The notes under the pieces were generated by a model that did no database searches, was not told where the DNA came from, and saw nothing but the letters and a program-made list of their open reading frames with translations. The position numbers were made by a program, and so were the translations under genes. Source: Adhaeribacter aerolatus (lineage in GTDB: Bacteria > Bacteroidota > Bacteroidia > Cytophagales > Hymenobacteraceae). From it: a DNA stretch of 64,000 bases. Below, piece by piece: positions 55,440 through 63,160 of the stretch. The stretch spans positions 1-64,000 of the forward strand of contig NZ_BJYS01000006.1 in NCBI RefSeq assembly GCF_007991635.1, written 5' to 3'. Position 1 is the stretch's first letter. Each line of letters starts with the position of its first letter.

Positions 55440-56918
55440 CTAAGAATAAGCCAACCCGATTTCGTGGGCCACCACCTGCCCCGATATAAGCGAGGGCGGC
55501 ACGCCTGGCCCAGGCACGGTTAACTGGCCGGTATAATATAAGTTTTTAACTTTTTTGCTGTGTAAACCGGGCTTTAAAATGGCCGTTTGCATTAAGGTAT
55601 TGGCCAAACCGTAAGCATTGCCTTTAAAAGCATGGTAATCGCTGATAAAATCCTGGTGCGCGTAGCTGCGCTTGAACACCACGTGTTCCCGCACCGCTTG
55701 CCCGGTTAAACGCTCCAGCCGTTGCATTACCAAATCATAGTATTTTTCGCGGGTGGTTTCGTTATCTTCCAAATCCGGTGCTACCGGAATCAGGATAAAT
55801 AAATTTTCGCAGCCGGGCGGCGCTACCGAAGCATCGGTAACCGATGGCGCAGACACGTAAAACAGCGGGTTGGTGGGCCACTTCGGATTCTCATAAATTT
55901 CGCGGGCATGCGGCTCAAAATCCTCGTCGAAAAACAAGTTATGATGCTGCAAATTTTTCACCCGTTTGTTTATGCCCAGGTAAAATATTAACGACGAAGG
56001 CGCCATAACCCGTTTTTGCCAGTAAGCCTCCGAATAACTCCGCTGGGCCGGCAACAACAATTTTTCTTCTACGTGGTGATAATCGGCCCCGGCCACTACA
56101 ATATCGGCCGCAAAAGAGTCAGTGGCGGTAATTACCCGGGTTATATTTTTCTTTTCAGTTTCAAACGAAGTTACCTCCTGGTTGTAAGCAAAAGTTACGC
56201 CTTGCTGCTTTGCCAAAGCTTCCATGCCTTCCACAATTTTATACATACCGCCCATGGGGTACCAGGTTCCCAAAGCAATATCAGCGTAGTTCATCAGGCT
56301 ATACAGGGCCGGGGTATTTTGGGGCAAAGCCCCCAGAAACAGTACCGGAAACTCCATCAGCTTGATTATTTTGTCGTGCCGGAAAAATTTACGAACGTGC
56401 CGGTGCATCGACTGAAAAACATCTAACCGGAAAACATCCAGCATTAATTTCCAATCCAGAAATTCGGTTAAGGAGCGACCGGGTTTATAAACCAGTTTAT
56501 TAATGCCTACTTCGTACTTGTAAGCAGCCTGTTTCAGAAAAGTTTTTAAGCGGGCACTGCTACCGGGCTCCAGCGACTCAAATAATTGGTAAAGCTGGGG
56601 CAACTGCGCCGGTATGGGCATGAAATCATCTTCACCGAAGATAATGGTGTAGGACGGATCCAGGCGCTGCAGTTGGTAAAAGTCGGCGGTGGTTCTGTTG
56701 AATTTATTAAAGTATTTTTCAAACACATCGGGCATCCAGTACCAACTGGGCCCCATATCGAAGGTAAAGCCTTGGGCAGAAAACGAGCGGGCACGGCCTC
56801 CCGGCCGGTCGTGTTTTTCGAGCACCGTAACCCGAAAACCACTTTGCGCCAGACTCGTAGCGGCAGCCATGCCGGAAAAGCCGGCCCCTATTACCACTAC
56901 ATTTTTCTGCGCTGCCAT
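55440..56918 (-). CDS. crtI: Phytoene desaturase (CrtI-type)
   Basis: The 492-residue FAD enzyme introduces four double bases-pairs of conjugation, turning phytoene into lycopene. The N-terminal dinucleotide fold VVIGAGFSGMAAATSLAQ followed by VLEKHDRPGGRARSF, the FTFDMGPSWYWMPDVFEKYF segment and the C-terminal YYTGQLTVPGPGVPPSLISG are typical. It begins 87 bp after the sigma factor gene. CrtI homologs with other numbers of desaturations exist, but the neighbouring cyclase and CrtZ favour lycopene as product. Confidence 0.95.
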   Translation of the reverse strand: MAAQKNVVVIGAGFSGMAAATSLAQSGFRVTVLEKHDRPGGRARSFSAQGFTFDMGPSWYWMPDVFEKYFNKFNRTTADFYQLQRLDPSYTIIFGEDDFMPIPAQLPQLYQLFESLEPGSSARLKTFLKQAAYKYEVGINKLVYKPGRSLTEFLDWKLMLDVFRLDVFQSMHRHVRKFFRHDKIIKLMEFPVLFLGALPQNTPALYSLMNYADIALGTWYPMGGMYKIVEGMEALAKQQGVTFAYNQEVTSFETEKKNITRVITATDSFAADIVVAGADYHHVEEKLLLPAQRSYSEAYWQKRVMAPSSLIFYLGINKRVKNLQHHNLFFDEDFEPHAREIYENPKWPTNPLFYVSAPSVTDASVAPPGCENLFILIPVAPDLEDNETTREKYYDLVMQRLERLTGQAVREHVVFKRSYAHQDFISDYHAFKGNAYGLANTLMQTAILKPGLHSKKVKNLYYTGQLTVPGPGVPPSLISGQVVAHEIGLAYS

Positions 56919-57005
56919 AAGTGTTAAACCAATATTAAGAATGCTAGATTACGCAAATCCGGCCCGGAAAGGCCATAATCAAAAAAGAAATGTTTATAAA
57001 AGAAC

Positions 57006-57521
57006 TTAAACAACCGGATTATAAACCCGGAGCTTATCTTTTAGCTCCTTACGGGCAATGTGGATGCGGTTTTTTACCGTACCAATCGGAATTTGCAGGT
57101 GTTCAGCAATTTCGAGGTATTTATAACCGGTATAATACATCATAAAAGGTTTCCGGTACTCATCGTTCAGGTGTTCAATGGCCTGGTTAATGTCGTTCAG
57201 GGCAAAGCTGGAAACAGCGTTGTTTTGCGCCACAAAACGGTCATCGGTGTTCAGGAAAGTTATTTGGTCGGTATTATCGAGGGTAGTGCTGCGCTTGGTA
57301 ATTTTATTATAATTATTAATAAAAGAGTTGCGCATAATGGTATATAACCAGGCTTTCAAATTAGTCCCGGCTTTAAATTTTTCTTTGTTCTGCAACGCTT
57401 TCACCAGGGTTTCCTGAATCAGGTCCTTGGCATCGTCTAAATCGCGGGTAAGATTAAGGGCAACGGGTTTTAGGGAGTAAGAGAGGGTTTGAACCTGGTT
57501 GGTAAATTCAATTGCAGTCAT
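57006..57521 (-). CDS. ECF RNA polymerase sigma factor in carotenoid cluster
   Basis: A 171-residue ECF sigma factor. Region 2 is NLTRDLDDAKDLIQETLVKA with AWLYTIMRNSFINNYNK; region 4 is YRKPFMMYYTGYKYLEIAEH followed by IPIGTVKNRIHIARKELK. I use the ATG at 57521; an upstream TTG would add 11 residues that lie inside a dyad. It is encoded between the B12-type MerR regulator and crtI, an arrangement suggesting that it drives the crt genes. No anti-sigma factor is adjacent, so its control may be transcriptional. Confidence 0.9.
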   Translation of the reverse strand: MTAIEFTNQVQTLSYSLKPVALNLTRDLDDAKDLIQETLVKALQNKEKFKAGTNLKAWLYTIMRNSFINNYNKITKRSTTLDNTDQITFLNTDDRFVAQNNAVSSFALNDINQAIEHLNDEYRKPFMMYYTGYKYLEIAEHLQIPIGTVKNRIHIARKELKDKLRVYNPVV

Positions 57522-57962
57522 TCTGTTTAGAGTTAATAGCCAATCACTAAACAATAATACTAACTTTATTTAAATAAGTTGCTATTATGTTTAACTTTTT
57601 TTTACACAGATTAAACAAAATATTTTTTTTGGCTATTCCAGGTTCGTCCTACACCCTTAACATACGTTTTTATCGGGTTCTACAGACATAAAATATTGAT
57701 TTTAAGTTAAATAAAATTTAGTAGGCAAATATAAACCCGGAAAGCACCCATCCGGAAAGTAAAAAAAACAAGAGAGAATAAATTTATAGTAGTATTAAGG
57801 GGTTGGTTCGCGGCAATGATTTGCGTCTGGCTGCGCTAACCTGAGTTTTGTGGCGAATGCTAAATAAGCAGCCCGACTTTTCCCTGGAGGTAACAGATCC
57901 TTCGGCAAACGCCGGAAAGCCACCAGCATACTTTAAAGTGCCAGTACTGTTTTATAAGAATA
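57522..57962. other. Regulatory region between MerR regulator and sigma factor
   Basis: A 441-bp spacer downstream of the merR stop and upstream of the sigma gene. It contains a 46-bp dyad (57548-57593) and AT-rich sequence; a promoter for the sigma-crt transcript should lie here. Confidence 0.5.
57548..57593. promoter_or_regulatory. 46-bp dyad upstream of the sigma factor gene
   Basis: TAAACAATAATA and TATTATGTTTA form the outer half-sites, AACTTTATTT and AAATAAGTT the inner ones; the arms align over 22-24 bases with two small indels and two mismatches. It ends 27 bp upstream of the sigma ATG. It is a candidate operator for the neighbouring MerR/CarH-type regulator or for the sigma factor itself. 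Confidence 0.55.
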
Positions 57963-58850
57963 TTATTTAGACACGTCCTGAATGTGCCCGATAAATTCCG
58001 GCAAAGAAGTTATGCGCACAATATTGGGAGGAAAGATGAGATGTTCGAATTGTACCTGGTGACCGGCCAGGTAAACAATAATTTCGTTGGCCAGACAGGC
58101 TAAGCGGTTAATATAATCCTGTACTTTGTCGCGCTCGGGCATGTAAGTAAAGGCCGTACATATAAAATGGGGCTTATAAAAATTTACGCAAATTTCTAAA
58201 TCCGGGAAAGGCAGATTCTGGCCCAGATACATCACGTGGTTGCCCCGGCTGCGGATAACGTAATTACTAAAAAGTAATCCAATTTCGTGCAGCTCCCCTT
58301 CGGGCAAATACAATAAAAAACGCTGGGATGTTAGCTTTTCCGGAATCACCTGCCCGTCGATGGCTACCAATAACTTCTGCCGGATCAGGTTGCTGATAAA
58401 ATGCTCGTGCGCGGGGTTAATGCTGCCGGTTTGCCACAATAACCCGGTTTTTACCAGAAAAGGACAAATAATATCGAGCATGGTTTTCTCCAGACCTCTT
58501 TGCAGAATGGCAGTGGTCAGTAGTTTATCAAACTTCTGCTCATCCATTTCCATCATGGCCAGCAACAAGCCATTTAACTGCTGCGGATAAGCGATGTTGC
58601 CTTGGGTCAGCGTGAGCACTTCGTCTGCTATTGCCTGCTCCGACATTTTGGCAATGCGCGATATTTTATATCCCTGTTCGTTCAGAAAGGAGATATTCAG
58701 AATATTTTTTAAATCCGTATCGTCGTAAAAGCGGATGTTGGTCTCAGTGCGTTTGGGTTGCAGAATACCGTACCGTTGTTCCCAAATACGGATCGTGTGC
58801 GCTTTAATGCCTGATAAATGCTCCAGTTCCCGGATTGAATATTGCGCCAC
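57963..58850 (-). CDS. MerR-family regulator with B12-binding domain (CarH-like)
   Basis: A 295-residue regulator. The N-terminal MerR HTH (YSIRELEHLSGIKAHTIRIW EQRYG) is followed by a B12-binding module: the cap helix motif W-x9-E-H is present as Trp139, Glu149, His150, and the cobalamin-ligand motif E-x-H-x-x-G as Glu186, His188, Gly191. These are the residues by which CarH binds adenosylcobalamin and responds to light. The protein would repress carotenoid genes in the dark and be released by light. It starts with GTG 6 bp after crtZ. Its neighbours are crtZ and the sigma/crt genes. Confidence 0.9.
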   Translation of the reverse strand: MAQYSIRELEHLSGIKAHTIRIWEQRYGILQPKRTETNIRFYDDTDLKNILNISFLNEQGYKISRIAKMSEQAIADEVLTLTQGNIAYPQQLNGLLLAMMEMDEQKFDKLLTTAILQRGLEKTMLDIICPFLVKTGLLWQTGSINPAHEHFISNLIRQKLLVAIDGQVIPEKLTSQRFLLYLPEGELHEIGLLFSNYVIRSRGNHVMYLGQNLPFPDLEICVNFYKPHFICTAFTYMPERDKVQDYINRLACLANEIIVYLAGHQVQFEHLIFPPNIVRITSLPEFIGHIQDVSK

Positions 58851-58856
58851 GTTCGT

Positions 58857-59321
58857 TTAATTATTTTTAATTTTCTTTTTGCGGGCTAACGCAAAATATT
58901 TAGTTGGTACCCATAACATACCAAATACCTCGGAGCCTTCGCGCCCGGTGGTTTTATGGTGTACCTTGTGGCCAATGTTAAGCGCTCTTAAATAAGTATT
59001 AGAGGTATTTTTAAATATTTTAATGCGCCGGTGAATAAAAATATCGTGCACCAGAAAATACGTTAAACCATACAAACTAATGCCCGTGCCAATCCAGAAG
59101 CGGTAATCCAGGTTTTCGCTGCCGTAAATAAAAAACAGCATAGCCAACACACCATAATACAGAAAAAACAAATCATTTTTTTCAAAAACATGGTGGTGCC
59201 GCACATGGTGTGAGCGATGCAAAAACCATAAAAAGCCGTGCAAAATATATTTATGGGTAAACCACGCCACCCCCTCCATGAGCAAAAATGTGCCTAACAC
59301 GATGCAAATATTGGTGAGCAT
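58857..59321 (-). CDS. crtZ: Beta-carotene hydroxylase
   Basis: The 154-residue membrane enzyme belongs to the fatty acid hydroxylase superfamily and adds hydroxyls to the beta-carotene rings to yield zeaxanthin. The histidine clusters for the di-iron site are HKYILHG, HRSHHVRHHH, HDIFIHRR and HKVHHK, in four membrane segments. It precedes the MerR regulator by 6 bp and is thus co-transcribed with it. Together with crtB, crtI and the cyclase it closes the route from GGPP to zeaxanthin. Confidence 0.94.
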   Translation of the reverse strand: MLTNICIVLGTFLLMEGVAWFTHKYILHGFLWFLHRSHHVRHHHVFEKNDLFFLYYGVLAMLFFIYGSENLDYRFWIGTGISLYGLTYFLVHDIFIHRRIKIFKNTSNTYLRALNIGHKVHHKTTGREGSEVFGMLWVPTKYFALARKKKIKNN

Positions 59322-59390
59322 ACTTTTACAACCTTAAAGTATTTAATATGTTTTTAATTCTACTTTAATTTTATTTTAATAACTACAGGT

Positions 59391-60164
59391 TTACCACCAG
59401 AATTTTTCTTTCTGTAAAAAAGCCGCCATACCGCGCTGGCAATCGGCTGTGCCGCGGGCCAGCGCATTCATTTCGGCGGCGTAGTGCAGTCCCCGGTTCA
59501 GTTTCATGTCGGGCAACCGGTACAACATTTCTTTTACCATCTCCATACTCTGGGCCGAATTTTCCCGGCAAAGCTTTTGGGCAAAATCGAACACGGCCTG
59601 GTTCAGGTCGGCGGCCGGAACAATGTTATTAATTAAACCAATTTCCCGGGCTTTTGCCGCCGACACCAAATCGCCGGTTAATAATAATTCTTTTGTGCAG
59701 GCTTCGCCAATTTTGCGCAGCAGAAAAACACTGACAATGGCCGGCACGAATCCGATTTTTACTTCAGTATAACCAAAATTAGCCTCCGGCACCGAAAACA
59801 CCAGGTCGCAGATAGAAGCCAACCCGCAGCCCCCGGCAATGGCGTGGCCGTGCACTTTGGCTATTACAACTTTTTTAAGGGTATAAATTTGCCGGAATAA
59901 TTGCATCAGGTGCGAAGAGTCGTACAAATTCTCGTCGAACGTATTCTGGGCCAGGGTTTGCATGTAAGCTAAATCTACGCCGGCGCAAAATACCTCGCCG
60001 GTAGCCTGCAATACCACTACTTTGCAAGATTCGTCGTTCTCGGCAAAATCAAAAGCGTGTTTTAACTGGCGCACCACTTCAAAATTGAGGGCATTCCTCT
60101 TTTCGGGGCGGTTTAAAGTTATGTAGCCCACCCGTTCTACCACGCTGTACTGTACGTATTCCAT
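59391..60164 (-). CDS. Enoyl-CoA hydratase/isomerase family protein
   Basis: A 257-residue crotonase-fold enzyme. The CoA-binding and oxyanion segments ATGEVFCAGVDLAYMQTLAQ and HGHAIAGGCGLASICDLVFS are visible, with the acid residues in YTEVKIGFVPAIVSVFLLRK. The closest group appears to be methylglutaconyl-CoA hydratase/enoyl-CoA hydratase, used in leucine or fatty acid breakdown, but the specificity is not settled. It is in the same direction as comEC (12 bp gap) and as crtZ (69 bp). Confidence 0.88.
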   Translation of the reverse strand: MEYVQYSVVERVGYITLNRPEKRNALNFEVVRQLKHAFDFAENDESCKVVVLQATGEVFCAGVDLAYMQTLAQNTFDENLYDSSHLMQLFRQIYTLKKVVIAKVHGHAIAGGCGLASICDLVFSVPEANFGYTEVKIGFVPAIVSVFLLRKIGEACTKELLLTGDLVSAAKAREIGLINNIVPAADLNQAVFDFAQKLCRENSAQSMEMVKEMLYRLPDMKLNRGLHYAAEMNALARGTADCQRGMAAFLQKEKFWW

Positions 60165-60175
60165 TTTCCCGAATT

Positions 60176-62299
60176 TTAATTTTTAAGCGGCAGCAACTGC
60201 ACCAGGGCGCCGCTTTTGTTTAGATTATAACAATTAATACCGGCTTTGGTTAATTTCTGTTCCACCCGTTGCTGATAAGGCCGGCTGTTGGTGCCATCCA
60301 GGATTACGGTGGTATTCTTTAAGGCAGGCGCCAAGGCATCTACCGCCAGATAAGGCCGGTTAGAAACCAGCAAATAGGTAGGTTTTACTTTCTGCAGCGT
60401 TTGTGCATCCAATGGTCGGCGGCAAAGCAGTATTTTTACACCCTGCCACTGCAGTAACTGGTTACCATCGGGCAGTTGCATAGCCGGAATGGTTTCAGGG
60501 ATTTTTTTTCCTAAGGTATCGGTGTGGGTAACAGTAAGGCCTAACTCCTGCCAATGCGGCTGAATAATATACTGATGATTTTTCGGATTAGTGTAAAAAG
60601 CGCTGTCGGCGAGCAGTTGGCCCTGATGGCCCGAGATAAAAGCCAGTGCAGTAGCGCGGGGCACCTGGTATACCACTAACAACTGGTTAGCCTGCCGCTG
60701 ATTAGTCGCTTTAATTTTTAAGCTCGAAAAAAGCAAGAACACCCCCGCAAATAAAGAGAAATAAATTAATTTTTTCCGGGCGAAGAACAAACCCAGCAGG
60801 CCTAGCAAGCCATACAACACCCACGTTTGCAGCGTTGTCAGGCTGATGCCTTCTATCACCGGAAATGGTGCCTGCAGCAGCCAGGCATTGCTTTCGTGCA
60901 TAAACCGGAGCAGCCCCGTTAAAACCCAACCCAGGAAAACCGGCACCATGGGCAACCAGGAAAGCGCCAGCAACAGCAAACCCACCACCAGCGCCCCACT
61001 CGATACGGTAATAGCCACCACATTAGCCGCCAGAAAATAAACCGGGAACTGGTGAAAATAATAAAGCGTGAGCGGCAGCGTGGTTAGTTGGGCAGCCACG
61101 GAAGCACAAAGCATTTTCCAGAGAAACCGTGCCACGTACGTTTCGGGAGCCAGCCAGCTCTCAAATATCGGGCTGAAATACAAAATGCCCAGCACCGCCA
61201 GAAACGACAACTGAAAACCCACCTCTATTAAAAAATAAGGATTGTACAGCAGCAGGAAAAAGGCGGCGGCGGCCAGCGTATTGTAAATATTGGTTTGCCG
61301 GCGAAAGGTTTCGGCCGCCACCAGCAACAAAAACATACCTACCGCCCGCAGTACCGAAGCCGACAAAGCCGTAACAAAGGCATAGGAGCCAAAAATACCC
61401 AGCAGTACCAGAAACCGGAACCATTTAAAACCGCGCTGCCGGCTCCATTTACCCAGCAAAAGATTAAGTACGTAAAAAATAACGCCCACGTGCAAACCCG
61501 AAACAGCCAGTACGTGCATGGTACCCGACTGGGAATAAGCAGCTTTAATATCTTCGGGCAGAAAATCTTTGATGCCCAGCAACAGGGCCGCCGCTACGCC
61601 ATATTCCCGCTCCGATGGCATAGCCGCCCGTAACCGATCATCTAAATAATTCCGGACTCCAATGCTCCAGGCCTTTAACCTATTACCCGGCTCGTACCCC
61701 ACTTGTATGAACCAAGGGCCCGGCAAATATTGCTGGTAATATACCTGGCTGTTGGCCAGATAACGGCGGTAATCAAACTGGGCCGGGTTCAGGGGTGGTT
61801 TTACCGGCTCCGGCGCACCTTTTACCAGCAGCACCGCGCCGTAACGGAACGGCATTATCTCCTGCGCCCGCTTTATTGTTAGCCGCACTTTACCCGCCGC
61901 CGGCTGCCAGGTTCCCGCCCGTTTTACGGCTTTAACTTGAATAATAGAACTAACCGAGGTAGGTTTTTGGGTAATGTAATCATCCACCACCCCCACATAA
62001 TGGCTAATAGCATCGTTGGATGGTGCTAAGTTTACAGGCTGTTGTCGGGAAGTGAAGGTATGTGTAACCAGGTAACCGGCCGCCGCGAGCAGCAGCATAC
62101 CCGTAATACCCGCCAGGTTATTCAGGTGCACCGACTTGTTTTTCCGGGACAGATAATACAGGAATAAATATAATACCAATAACAGCCCGGCGAGCAGACT
62201 GACCGGCAAAGCCAATTCATTCGCCTGCAAATAAGTTAAAATGCCGGCGCTAAAGAAAAAAATAAGGCGTAAGAAAGGATAAGGCCCCCACCTAATCAC
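60176..62299 (-). CDS. comEC: ComEC/Rec2-family DNA-uptake channel protein
   Basis: The 707-residue membrane protein carries an N-terminal DUF4131-type domain with two helices, an OB-like segment, and the competence domain (MPSEREYGVAAALLLGIKDF, YSQSGTMHVLAVSGLHVGVI, ALSASVLRAVGMFLLLVAAE) with multiple helices. It forms the channel for single-strand DNA import. The C-terminal 170 residues contain no HxHxDH metallo-beta-lactamase signature, so the nuclease domain is degenerate or absent, as in part of the Bacteroidota. A GTG start overlaps the GNAT gene by 8 bp. Confidence 0.9.
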   Translation of the reverse strand: MIRWGPYPFLRLIFFFSAGILTYLQANELALPVSLLAGLLLVLYLFLYYLSRKNKSVHLNNLAGITGMLLLAAAGYLVTHTFTSRQQPVNLAPSNDAISHYVGVVDDYITQKPTSVSSIIQVKAVKRAGTWQPAAGKVRLTIKRAQEIMPFRYGAVLLVKGAPEPVKPPLNPAQFDYRRYLANSQVYYQQYLPGPWFIQVGYEPGNRLKAWSIGVRNYLDDRLRAAMPSEREYGVAAALLLGIKDFLPEDIKAAYSQSGTMHVLAVSGLHVGVIFYVLNLLLGKWSRQRGFKWFRFLVLLGIFGSYAFVTALSASVLRAVGMFLLLVAAETFRRQTNIYNTLAAAAFFLLLYNPYFLIEVGFQLSFLAVLGILYFSPIFESWLAPETYVARFLWKMLCASVAAQLTTLPLTLYYFHQFPVYFLAANVVAITVSSGALVVGLLLLALSWLPMVPVFLGWVLTGLLRFMHESNAWLLQAPFPVIEGISLTTLQTWVLYGLLGLLGLFFARKKLIYFSLFAGVFLLFSSLKIKATNQRQANQLLVVYQVPRATALAFISGHQGQLLADSAFYTNPKNHQYIIQPHWQELGLTVTHTDTLGKKIPETIPAMQLPDGNQLLQWQGVKILLCRRPLDAQTLQKVKPTYLLVSNRPYLAVDALAPALKNTTVILDGTNSRPYQQRVEQKLTKAGINCYNLNKSGALVQLLPLKN

Positions 62300-62729
62300 G
62301 CAGTATCATTTTAAAATGCTCAATATCGCACTCGGTAAATAAATCGCCAACGGTTTCGAAACCATGACGGGTGTAAAACGCAACGGCCGGCAACTGGGCG
62401 TGCAGGTAAACCCCTTTCTCGGGGTGCCTGGCTTTTACGTCCTGCAGCACCTTGTGGAGCAAGTGGCTTCCTACTTCTTGGTTCCGGTACGCGGGCAAAA
62501 CGGCAAAACGCTCCAGTTTAATGCCTTTATCGGTTTCCCGCCAGCGCGCCGCACCACAAGGTATTCCGTTGCAGGTGGCTAAATAATGGTGCGCGGTTTT
62601 TTCGTACTGGTCGTATTCGTCTTCACTGGGCACACCTTGTTCTTCCACAAAAACTTTCTCGCGAATGGTAAAAGCGGCGTCCAGGTCGCGGATGTCTTCT
62701 ATTTTACTTACCAGAATTCTGTTTTGCAC
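62292..62729 (-). CDS. GNAT-family N-acetyltransferase (ElaA-like)
   Basis: A 145-residue GNAT protein. The start EIRDLDAAFTIREKVFVEEQ is typical of this branch, the acetyl-CoA loop is FAVLPAYRNQEVGSHLLHKV and the C-terminal strand region LPAVAFYTRHGFETVGDLF. The substrate is unknown. It starts at GTG and its stop overlaps the comEC start, so the two are probably translationally coupled. Confidence 0.87.
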   Translation of the reverse strand: MQNRILVSKIEDIRDLDAAFTIREKVFVEEQGVPSEDEYDQYEKTAHHYLATCNGIPCGAARWRETDKGIKLERFAVLPAYRNQEVGSHLLHKVLQDVKARHPEKGVYLHAQLPAVAFYTRHGFETVGDLFTECDIEHFKMILRD

Positions 62730-62809
62730 TTATTTTAATTAAATTTTTAATGATGTAATACGTAAAATTTGCTCTTTTGTAATGGGGAAGTAAGGCTGTA
62801 ATTTAGGTC

Positions 62810-63043
62810 TTTTGAAAGATTACATCTTTCAAGGTTTAGGTGCTAACTAGCTTTACATGCCTAAGAAGCCTCCCGCCCGGCGGGGCCCGTTTGTTCACTC
62901 GGGCTGCTCATCTTTCCTTTCCTCCTGCGTCGGAATGCTGCGCACCGGAAACCCAGAAGAGCATCTTCCAAAAGGCCCTCATCGCCCAAACTGATGTAGT
63001 CTGCCTGTAGATACTGCCATTCTGGTCAAATATTATTTGGCGT
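62810..63043 (-). repeat. Dispersed repeat family, copy B
   Basis: Read on the minus strand it matches copy A at about 36395-36603. It carries the same nearly invariant core, the AGGAGGAAAGGAAAG before ATG, and a 16-codon frame MSSPSEQTGPAGREAS (62861-62911; copy A has MSSPSGQTIPEGFLYL). The terminal hairpin TTGAAAGAT/ATCTTTCAA (62812-62832) is perfect here. It is in the same position relative to a strong palindrome as copy A. Confidence 0.75.
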
Positions 63044-63083
63044 ACAGCATGGTTTGGTAGGGCAGAAACCGGTAAAATCAAAA

Positions 63084-63142
63084 CTGTCATTCTAAAGGAA
63101 ATTTATTGGCACGTGGCTAATAAATTTCCTTTAGAATGACAG
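63084..63142. repeat. Long perfect palindrome downstream of phoH
   Basis: 24-bp arms at 63084-63107 and 63119-63142 pair perfectly around GGCACGTGGCT, which itself can extend the stem with one G-U wobble. On the minus strand the stem is followed by TTTTGATTTT, so it could end phoH transcription. It is homologous to the palindrome at 17292-17362. Confidence 0.75.
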
Positions 63143-63160
63143 CTTAGATACTAAAAAAAT

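Larger units (their letters stand above)
62730..63160. other. Intergenic with dispersed repeat copy B and long palindrome
   Basis: A 431-bp gap between phoH and the GNAT gene. It contains one copy of the dispersed repeat (62810-63043, minus) and a 24-bp-arm palindrome (63084-63142). The small frame at 62908-63090 is not conserved in copy A. Confidence 0.5.

Noticed and set aside
62908-63090. 60-codon minus-strand frame next to phoH
   Set aside because: It also lies in the dispersed repeat and in a different frame from the one in copy A, so it has no protein-level conservation.
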